Shown here in pieces: positions 1-5,800 of a stretch of 5,882 bases of DNA. Both the position numbers and the translations under genes were made by a program. The stretch lies in assembly GCA_002432545.1 (NCBI GenBank), contig DJFR01000019.1, forward strand, positions 32,881 to 38,762, given 5' to 3'. The first letter of the stretch is position 1, and every line of letters begins with the position of its first letter. This DNA comes from Flammeovirgaceae bacterium UBA5867 (lineage in GTDB: Bacteria; Bacteroidota; Bacteroidia; Cytophagales; Cyclobacteriaceae). The notes beneath the pieces are model-generated. The model saw only the letters and a list, made by a program, of their open reading frames with translations, ran no database searches and had not been told where the DNA came from.

Positions 1-221
1 TCCCATGCTTCAATGTAGCAAAAGCCAACCCATGTACCGTCTGTTGTAACGGCAATGATAGCTTTACCTTCTTCCATCTTCTTCTCGATGTAAAGAGGCG
101 AACGCTTGGCTATACCAGTGCCGCGCGCTTTTGCAGATTCTTCCATCTCGTTGGTGATGGTCTCTGCGTAATGTTTATCGTCAACTGTTGCCAGTCGAAC
201 AATGATATTATGATTTTCCAA
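1..221 (-). CDS. GNAT acetyltransferase, N-acetylglutamate synthase-like (N-terminal part, runs off left edge)
   Basis: The 73 visible codons match the N-terminus of the GNAT-fold acetyltransferase that in many Bacteroidota heads the arginine biosynthesis operon, just before argG, and is thought to make N-acetylglutamate from glutamate and acetyl-CoA in the cytosol. Recognisable pieces, counted from the TTG at 221-219, are an IVRLAT strand near residues 7-12, the family signature RGTGIAKR at 33-40, EGKAIIA at 51-57 and GFCYIE at 66-71. The acetyl-CoA binding motif and catalytic region lie beyond the edge. The start is uncertain: TTG at 221 fits the family length, while the only in-frame ATG (299-297) would add 26 residues (Arg-rich at first, unlike the family) and would translate through the attenuator hairpins. 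The Arg-rich leader upstream supports an arginine role. The family call rests on remembered homologues; the downstream arg genes are not visible. Confidence 0.82.
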   Translation of the reverse strand, partial: MENHNIIVRLATVDDKHYAETITNEMEESAKARGTGIAKRSPLYIEKKMEEGKAIIAVTTDGTWVGFCYIEAW

Positions 222-254
222 TGTTAAATTCTGAATTATAGTAGTGATCAATTG

Positions 255-284
255 AAAACGCCGTGCCCGAAAAGCACAATAACG
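255..284 (-). terminator. Candidate attenuator terminator before the GNAT gene
   Basis: Read on the minus strand, CGTT (284-281) and GTGC (277-274) can pair with GCAC (266-263) and GGCG (262-259), leaving an ATT bulge and a seven-base TTTTCGG loop. Two of the CGTT pairs are T-G wobbles. Four T residues (258-255) follow. The stem is modest, so as a stand-alone terminator it would be weak. Its location between the Arg-rich leader ORF and the GNAT start, and its overlap at 284-281 with the preceding 11-bp hairpin, make it a reasonable attenuator terminator. Confidence 0.45.
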
Positions 285-305
285 CAATGTCCTTGACATC
301 ACGTT
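281..305 (-). promoter_or_regulatory. Candidate antiterminator hairpin of the arginine leader
   Basis: On the minus strand AACGTGATGTC (305-295) pairs with GACATTGCGTT (291-281) across an AAG loop. This gives an 11-bp stem with nine Watson-Crick pairs and two wobbles in the middle. Its 3' arm ends in GCGTT, which is also the outer 5' arm of the terminator hairpin at 284-259, so the two cannot both form in full. Its 5' end (AACG, 305-302) can alternatively pair with CGTT at 317-314. A chain of mutually exclusive stems like this is expected in an attenuator. The pairing is seen directly; the regulatory role is inferred. Confidence 0.45.
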
Positions 306-337
306 AGCTCAACAACGAAGGTTGTATGATGGAGGTA

Positions 338-382
338 TCAGATACGCGCAAAGCGTACGGGTCGCGGTCGCCTGGTCACCAT
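338..382 (-). CDS. Arg-rich leader peptide of the arginine operon (attenuation leader)
   Basis: A 14-codon ORF reads MVTRRPRPVRFARI then TGA. Five of its last ten residues are Arg, spread over AGG, CGA, CGA, CGC and CGT codons. It sits in the untranslated leader of an N-acetylglutamate-synthase-like gene, upstream of overlapping hairpins, as expected for a peptide whose translation senses charged Arg-tRNA: stalling at the Arg codons when arginine is scarce would favour the antiterminator. The frame stays open upstream to a TAA at 496-494. A TTG at 466, preceded by an A-rich stretch usual for starts in this phylum, would give a 42-residue version ending in the same Arg-rich tail, so the true start is unsettled. 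The Arg codon run itself can fold (stem 357-353 with 347-343), and a stem across the stop codon (345-342 with 338-335) competes with that fold. It could be chance, but the match between Arg content and the downstream gene's pathway argues against that. Confidence 0.55.
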   Translation of the reverse strand: MVTRRPRPVRFARI

Positions 383-539
383 GCAGGCAGTAAATAAGAA
401 CTGAATAGTTCTGTCAGATTGGTAGGCAGCCTTGGCTGCGTTAATTATGGTGAACAATGTTTTCAATTTCTTTTCAAGCGTTAAAGTGAAACGTTAGATG
501 AAAATCATTCAGCTTTTTGTTTATGTTTTTTTCTAAATG

Positions 540-573
540 CAAAATTAAACGGAAAAGTTTGTTTAATGGCAAA
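540..573 (-). promoter_or_regulatory. Bacteroidota-type promoter for the GNAT/arginine leader
   Basis: The minus strand has TAATTTTG (547-540), a perfect match to the TAnnTTTG -7 element of Bacteroidota. TTTG (573-570) lies 22 bp upstream of it, within the usual distance for the -33 element. Transcription would begin near 533, giving about 310 nt of leader before the TTG start of the GNAT gene, which is long enough for the leader ORF and attenuator. Confidence 0.55.
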
Positions 574-686
574 CATTTGGGGTAAGAAACTTTATTTTTT
601 TTGACCGCTAACTTTCGTTAGTAAGAATTTACCCTTCTTCTGCCATCAAATTACTCTACTCAATAACCATACCGGCCCCTATATCC

Positions 687-749
687 GTTACACGTTATTC
701 GTTAACAGAAATTTTTACAACGGATAACGGTTAACGTGTAACGGATAAC
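687..749. repeat. Inverted heptamer repeat array, locus 1
   Basis: Three forward units (GTTACAC, GTTATTC, GTTAACA; 687-707) are followed by a 14-bp spacer and four reverse units (GGATAAC, GGTTAAC, GTGTAAC, GGATAAC; 722-749). The arrangement contains a perfect 16-bp inverted repeat (682-697 against 732-747) plus an inner 5-bp pairing (700-704 with 725-729), so the whole block can form a long hairpin or cruciform. It ends 7 bp from the stop codon of the TRIC-type gene. No T-run follows the stem on either strand, so it is not a standard intrinsic terminator. Confidence 0.75.
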
Positions 750-756
750 GATGAGC

Positions 757-1362
757 TTACTTCAGTTCTGGTAATGATAACCTATACTTCACCGCTACAA
801 GGCGTATAGCAATAATGATTCCCGCAGAGACAAGCAGGTTAACGTTACGTTCAACGGGTGTAAACAGATCGATGAGCAGGTAACATACAGCTCCTGCAAG
901 ACACGCAGTAGCGTAGATCTCTTTACGGAAGATAACCGGAGTTTCATTGGTAAGTGTATCGCGGATCACGCCTCCCATCACAGCCGAAAACATACCCATG
1001 ATCGCTGCGATCTCCGGACGAACGCCCAGGCTCAGCGACTTCTCTACTCCCAATACGGTAAAGAAGGCTATACCAAAAGTATCAAACAGAAAAAATGTTT
1101 TGCGCAGGGTAATGATATACCGGTAAAAGACAATGGCGGCTACTGTTCCGGCAATGATGCTGTAGAGAAAGTATATATCTCCCACCCACACGAGCGGATA
1201 ACTGCCGAGGATCATATCGCGGAGACTCCCGCCTCCTATAGCCGTCACAAATCCGGTGAAGCCTGCTCCGAACCAGTCGTGCTCTTTATCCTGAATGGCA
1301 AGCGCTCCCGAAATCGCGAAGACAAACGTACCGAACAGTTCGAGCGCGTATTGAAGATTCAT
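757..1362 (-). CDS. TRIC/YadS-type (UPF0126) membrane channel or transporter
   Basis: The 201-residue product is an inner-membrane protein of the bacterial TRIC family (UPF0126, YadS/YicG-like). Its members form trimeric cation channels in structural studies, and some have been linked to glycine transport. It shows the family's two homologous halves, each with hydrophobic helices and a conserved glycine/Arg-Asp motif: FGTFVFAISGALA (10-22) with GGGSLRD (43-49), then FDTFGIAFFTVLG (93-105) with GGVIRD (130-135). About seven membrane segments can be read from hydrophobicity, and the C-terminus is basic. The length is normal for the family. The start is placed at ATG 1362-1360; an upstream in-frame TTG (1404) would add 14 residues but lies in the tail of the neighbouring gene's terminator and upstream of a promoter-like element. 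It appears to be transcribed alone. The physiological substrate cannot be told from sequence. Confidence 0.92.
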   Translation of the reverse strand: MNLQYALELFGTFVFAISGALAIQDKEHDWFGAGFTGFVTAIGGGSLRDMILGSYPLVWVGDIYFLYSIIAGTVAAIVFYRYIITLRKTFFLFDTFGIAFFTVLGVEKSLSLGVRPEIAAIMGMFSAVMGGVIRDTLTNETPVIFRKEIYATACLAGAVCYLLIDLFTPVERNVNLLVSAGIIIAIRLVAVKYRLSLPELK

Positions 1363-1385
1363 AGGCGTTAAAGGTATACTTCCTG

Positions 1386-1393
1386 CAAATATA
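1386..1393 (-). promoter_or_regulatory. -7 promoter element for the TRIC-type gene
   Basis: TATATTTG on the minus strand matches TAnnTTTG exactly and lies 23 bp before the ATG at 1362, placing a start of transcription near 1379 with a short leader. No convincing -33 TTG is seen at normal spacing, because that position falls inside the terminator stem of the upstream gene. It supports the ATG start over the TTG at 1404. Confidence 0.4.
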
Positions 1394-1402
1394 GTTGTGT
1401 GC

Positions 1403-1438
1403 AAAATAAAAAGAGGCTCCCGGTTCGAAAGCCTCTTT
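1403..1438 (-). terminator. Intrinsic terminator of the PorP/SprF-like gene
   Basis: On the minus strand AAAGAGGCT (1438-1430) pairs perfectly with AGCCTCTTT (1418-1410) around an 11-base loop, followed by a T-rich tail (TTATTTT, 1409-1403). It lies 35 bp after the stop codon of the PorP/SprF-like gene and before the TRIC-type gene. It should uncouple the two. Confidence 0.85.
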
Positions 1439-1472
1439 ATATGTTATTGCATTAAATTTACTCCAACCCTCA

Positions 1473-2516
1473 TTAAAAGTCTGGGCACGGAATAACAAGT
1501 TTATCTTTTGGTGGTTTCCTCGGGTTCCGCATCGGCCAGGTATACACAAGGCTAAACTCGTGCGCGCCACCGCTGCCGGGGCCGAGCTTCGATATAGTAT
1601 AATCGTAGCTATAGCCGATGTTGATGGCATCTTTCGCACCAAGCTTGGTGAAGCCGAGCAACAATACAATGGATTCATTGTTTACAACACCGCCCAGGTT
1701 CTTGAACGGTACACCACGATACCACGTTCCTAACACCAGCGGTTCAAAAGTAAAGTACATACCCAGATCAACCTGGTCCCACTGCCCCTGGTGACGATAT
1801 TGAAATGCAGGCGCAATGCTTCGCTCCGACTTACGGGCATATACTCCGCTGCCGACTACACCGGGTTGCAAATAGAATTTGAAACCACCATGCACTGAAA
1901 GCTTTACGGGTAATTTACTCTCTTCACCAATCAGACTCTGATTGGGACGAGTCAGGTGCCAGGTCGAAACTCCGAGCCAAGCACTCTTCGTAAAGAATAC
2001 ACCACCAAAGGAAAGGTCAACAAAAGTTTTACTGGATTGCGTATTGAAAGTCTCCGCTGTTTCCTGGCTGATGATCTGACCGGTGGAAGCATCGAACTGA
2101 TCTCCGAATGTAAGCTTGTCAAAATTTACATCGCGGTTGAAGACAGCCACCTGTACACCGGGACGAAAGCCGAGATACTTGGTAAGTTGAAGTTCATACG
2201 AGTATTGAAGACCGAGACTGATCGATTGCAAACCTGCAAGTCCTTCACGGTCACGGGTGATGATCACCCCCACACCACTGTTTTTATCTTCGATAAAATA
2301 ATCGAAGTAAGCCGACATGGTTGTAAAGTTTGCATCAATAGCCGGCCATTGATTACGATAATTTATACCAGCCCGTGCCTGGTTAGTCGCCCCTGTAAGA
2401 GCAGGGTTCAGATATAGGGGCGCTGCATAAAACTGCGAAAATTGAGGGTCCTGAGCAGTTACCGCACCATTCAGCATCAGCATTAATACACATGAAAGCA
2501 GGAGTATCCTGTACAT
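1473..2516 (-). CDS. PorP/SprF family type IX secretion/gliding membrane protein
   Basis: This is a 347-residue outer-membrane protein of the PorP/SprF family, found only in Bacteroidota and tied to the type IX secretion system and to surface delivery of gliding adhesins. A signal peptide covers residues 1-21 (basic start, hydrophobic core, VTA then Q22). The mature N-terminus has the family hallmark DPQFSQFYAAP followed by LNPALTG (36-42). The rest alternates short amphipathic strands with glycine and aromatic turns, as in a beta-barrel, and near the C-terminus carries the typical GYSYDYTISKL...HEFSLVY pattern. It ends in a short Lys/Pro-rich tail and CPDF. The ATG at 2516-2514 is chosen because it starts the signal peptide; the open frame extends 12 codons upstream to a TTG that overlaps the promoter-like element. 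Family members are usually encoded beside large secreted proteins, as here, although this pair is divergent. Which protein it serves cannot be decided from sequence. Confidence 0.93.
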   Translation of the reverse strand: MYRILLLSCVLMLMLNGAVTAQDPQFSQFYAAPLYLNPALTGATNQARAGINYRNQWPAIDANFTTMSAYFDYFIEDKNSGVGVIITRDREGLAGLQSISLGLQYSYELQLTKYLGFRPGVQVAVFNRDVNFDKLTFGDQFDASTGQIISQETAETFNTQSSKTFVDLSFGGVFFTKSAWLGVSTWHLTRPNQSLIGEESKLPVKLSVHGGFKFYLQPGVVGSGVYARKSERSIAPAFQYRHQGQWDQVDLGMYFTFEPLVLGTWYRGVPFKNLGGVVNNESIVLLLGFTKLGAKDAINIGYSYDYTISKLGPGSGGAHEFSLVYTWPMRNPRKPPKDKLVIPCPDF

Positions 2517-2549
2517 CGAGTCGTGTTCTTTTAGAGTATGCAATCGGGG

Positions 2550-2557
2550 CAAAGTAA
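2550..2557 (-). promoter_or_regulatory. Possible -7 promoter element for the PorP/SprF-like gene
   Basis: TTACTTTG on the minus strand departs from TAnnTTTG only at the second base and lies 33 bp before the ATG at 2516. No clear -33 TTG is seen upstream. The region where it would fall is occupied by the GTTATCC heptamers at 2564-2584, so those repeats would sit inside the promoter. Confidence 0.3.
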
Positions 2558-2563
2558 TAAAAA

Positions 2564-2703
2564 GTTATTCGTTATCCGTTATCCTTCCGCAGAAAAACCG
2601 TTGTGCGCTAACCGTTATCTTCCAATTGTACTCAGACACCGTTTAACACATCTCGATGCAGTATTATCGGTTAACGGTAAACTGCTAACGATTAACGGTT
2701 AAT
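2564..2703. repeat. Heptamer repeat arrays, locus 2
   Basis: The same 7-bp repeat as at 687-749 appears three times here. Units GTTATTC, GTTATCC, GTTATCC occupy 2564-2584. Degenerate units GTTGTGC, GCTAACC, GTTATCT occupy 2600-2620. In the opposite sense GGTTAAC, GGTAAAC, TGCTAAC, GATTAAC, GGTTAAT occupy 2669-2703. As in locus 1, forward units are on the left and reverse units on the right, here around a 48-bp spacer that shows nothing recognisable. The arrays fill most of the gap between the divergent PorP/SprF-like and surface-protein genes and may touch the regulation of either. Confidence 0.72.
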
Positions 2704-2743
2704 TTTACCTCAAATTGTATACTTTAAAACAACTTGAGCGTTT

Positions 2744-2751
2744 TACATTTG
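2744..2751 (+). promoter_or_regulatory. -7 promoter element for the large surface protein
   Basis: TACATTTG matches TAnnTTTG exactly and lies 51 bp before the GTG start. The nearest good upstream TTG is 26 bp away, rather far for a -33 element. Directly after it a small dyad, ACACA (2752-2756) with TGTGT (2761-2765), falls on the expected transcription start and could be an operator or a 5'-end hairpin. Confidence 0.45.
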
Positions 2752-2802
2752 ACACATAATTGTGTTGAGAGGTAAGTTACAGAACCTAATACTGAAACGA
2801 AC

Positions 2803-5800
2803 GTGAGAAAAAATCTTTACCGGTTCCTATTCTTATTAACAGCAGTCATACCGGTCTGCTCCCAGGCGCAGAACTATGCCGACCATAACTGGTACTTCGG
2901 TAACAGCAATAGAGGCATACGGTTCAGCCGCTCCGATAATTCTGCCTCACTGGTAACCAATCAGTTTACTCCGTTTGGTACGGGAGGAAGTGCAGTCGCC
3001 AGTGATCCGGTAACGGGTAACCTGATTTTCTATACCGATGGAACACGCGTTGTCGATGCCTCACATCAGGCTGTACCGAACGGTACTATAATTGGCGACA
3101 ATACCCGCAACCAGCCTGTAGCCATTTGTCAGAACCCGGCTAACTCTGCGCAATACTATATATTTCATGCCGATGCCTCCGGTACGGTGAGATATAGTGT
3201 ATATGATTCTACCCTGATTGGAAATGCCACAGCGTTTGGTCAACCTCCGCTTGGAGATCTGGTCATAACGATCAAGAACCAGGCTATAGCAGGCCTTCCT
3301 ACCAATTTGTCTGAAGGCATGATTATGCTGGCCGATACCAATGGTGATGACTTCTGGTTGATAACCCACCAGATTGGCACGATCAACTACCATTTTGTAA
3401 AGATCAACGCAACCGGTGTTACGTATCAAGGTAGTGTTGCCATTGGCCTGGTACAAAACGTTGCCAACCTTGCTTACAACGCTTCCTCTAAGCGCATTGC
3501 TGTTTCGCCCAAAGAGGCAGACCGCGATGTAGAGATCCTCACTATAGCATTCCCCGTGGCACCTGCCACACTGCCAACGTTAACCGGAACACGCGTTAAC
3601 AACTCAGCCATAAATGTTGCTACAACGCAGGCTATATACGATTCTGAGTTCAGCCCGAACGGGCAATATTTATATGTATCTGTATTTGGCGAGGGTGCCG
3701 CTACCGGTGATGTATTGCAATACGATCTGACAGCACCAACATTGTCACCGGTATCTGTACTTAACACACCGCCATCGGAAAGTTATGGATTACAGATGGG
3801 GCCTGACAGCACGATCTACCATTTATACCAGTCGGGCGGTACCTTCCTGCTCGGAGCCTTGACCAATACCGATACTGTTGCGAGCGAAGTAAATTATGCT
3901 ACACCAGCCTTTGCCGGTAACTTTGGCGGCCGACAGTTTCCTCAGTTTGCGCCACGCGACAGTATAAAGATGAAAGTATATTTCGAGGCCCAGGGCTTCT
4001 GTGCCAATGCTCCTACATCTTTCTTCCCCACGGTAACTCCGAATGCTGACAGTCTTAACTGGGATTTTGGCGATGGCAATACATCCAGCGACTGGAGCCC
4101 GGTATATACCTACGAAGCAGGTGGCAACTACGATGTAAAACTTACTGCGTTCCTCAACGGACAGGAAAAAGATACTACACAGACGATCACGATAAATGAT
4201 TTTGATACACAGATCACGCTGGTACAGGATACAACAGCCTGTAGTTGTGAACTTCCATATCCAAAAGACAAAACGGTGGCATCCTGCGGACGTCCGTTTT
4301 CTGTAACGGCACAGATACAGGGAAGCGGTGGTGCTACGTGGCAGTGGTTCGGTCCGGCTGGTGCTATGAATTCCGGTTCGGGTACAACAGCAACATTAAC
4401 CCCTGACTCTGCAGGATATTATTACCTCGTAGCAACGGTAGGCGGATGTTCTACCTATGCCGGTGTAAATATTAAAGAATATGGTATACAGGATCAGCGC
4501 GCCAACATCTGGTACTTTGGTCAGAATGCAGGTATAGATTTCAATCCATTGTTTGATGTGCCTTCATCACCTGCCGTACCTATATCAAACCCGGTAATGG
4601 ATGCTCCTGAAGGAACCTCTACTATATCTGATCGTAACGGCCAGGTAATTTTCTTCACTGATGGGAATAAAGTATGGGATCGTAATTTTACCGAAGTAGC
4701 AACCGGTATAGGTGGTGATGTTAGTGCAACGCAATCTGTACTGATTATACCTGTACCTGGTGATGAAACGCTATACTATATCTTTACCACTCAGGAAATA
4801 TATGGTTCGTATACCTATCGCCTCGCCTACTCGTTGTTCGATTTGAAACTGAACAATGGTACTGGCGGACTGGTTGAACAGAACGTAACGCTCTTTACCA
4901 AGAGCACCGAGAGAATTACCGGTAACGACACATGGTTGATCGCACATGAATATGGTAACAATTCATTCCGCGCTTACCAGATCACAGCAACCGGTATCGG
5001 TAACCCGGTGGTATCGAGTATTGGTTCAGATCACACGATGGCAACTGCTGTAGCCGGACAAGGCTATATGAAGCTTGGTGCACAGAACAGACTTGCTGTT
5101 GCTTTATCAACTCCGGGAGTATCTAACATTGTTGAAGTATTTGACTTTGCGGATTCAAGTGGTACTGTTAGCAATTTCCGCTCGGTAAATTTAGGAAGTG
5201 CTACCGGCCAGGTATATGGCGTTGAATTCGGAGCGGGAGGTAATAAACTTTTTGCTACACTGAAAGACGCTACCTCCAAGATATACGAGTTTGCTTTCGA
5301 TACGTTAGGCAGACCTTACGAAGTAGACGGCCCTCCGGCTATGTCCGATCAAACCTATAACGAAGAGTTGGGTGCTATTCAAATTGCACCGGACGGACAA
5401 CTATATGTAGCAATTAATGGTAAAGATCACTTGGGTGTGATCCAGGTAAACGGTGATACTACAGCGGCTTCCACTTTCAATGAAAACGGATTTGCATTAC
5501 AACCTGCCACACCGGCACGCACAACAACGAGTCGTTTAGGGTTGCCAAATTTCATACAGATCATTTCCGATCCCACACAAGGGCCGGGTATATCTGTAGC
5601 CGGACAATGTTTGGGAGACTCAACAACATTCTCAGGTTCGGGTACTGATCCGATCGATGAATTCTTCTGGCAGATCACACAAGGCGGATCCGTTATAACA
5701 AGCTCGACTGAAGAAAGCTTCAGCTTCCTCTTCCAGGCCGCAGGATTATATACCGCCACATTACAGATCACCAACCGATGCGGATTGGACACTGTGTTAA

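Larger units (their letters stand above)
222..756. other. 535-bp non-coding region: arginine-type leader RNA plus a repeat array
   Basis: This stretch has no ordinary protein gene on either strand. From right to left it holds a heptamer repeat array (687-749), a featureless AT-rich part (about 574-680), a minus-strand promoter (540-573), and a leader RNA of about 310 nt with a small Arg-rich ORF and hairpins. A compact GC-rich hairpin in the leader RNA, six-base arms at 434-439 and 426-431 with a two-base loop, lies upstream of the Arg codons and could be a pausing structure. The last role is inferred only from its position. Confidence 0.6.

Noticed and set aside
608..621. Small hairpin CTAAC-TTTC-GTTAG in the AT-rich gap
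   Set aside because: Only five pairs and no T-run after the stem on either strand (the run at about 595-602 is before it on the plus strand), so it is not supported as a terminator.
1286..1678. A 130-codon minus-strand frame bridging the TRIC-type and PorP/SprF-like genes
   Set aside because: It overlaps both well-supported genes and crosses the intrinsic terminator; its translation is Ser/Ala/Arg-rich with no recognisable fold.
1956..2417. A 153-codon open frame on the plus strand
   Set aside because: It lies wholly inside the PorP/SprF-like gene on the other strand, has no family resemblance, and has no promoter or neighbour context.
2564..2703. CRISPR array or replication-origin reading of the heptamer repeats
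   Set aside because: Units of 7 bp without unique spacers are not CRISPR; there is no complete DnaA box (TTATCCACA) and no origin-type gene nearby.
2803..2868. Lipoprotein signal at Cys19 of the large surface protein
   Set aside because: The residues before the Cys (IPV) do not fit a lipobox, and a normal cleavage site after SQA follows directly.
3061..3767. Two open frames on the minus strand within the large surface-protein gene
   Set aside because: They are antisense to a continuous gene with a signal peptide and known domains; neither looks like a protein family.
5064..5792. Two further minus-strand open frames near the right edge
   Set aside because: Antisense shadows of the same large gene; no independent evidence.
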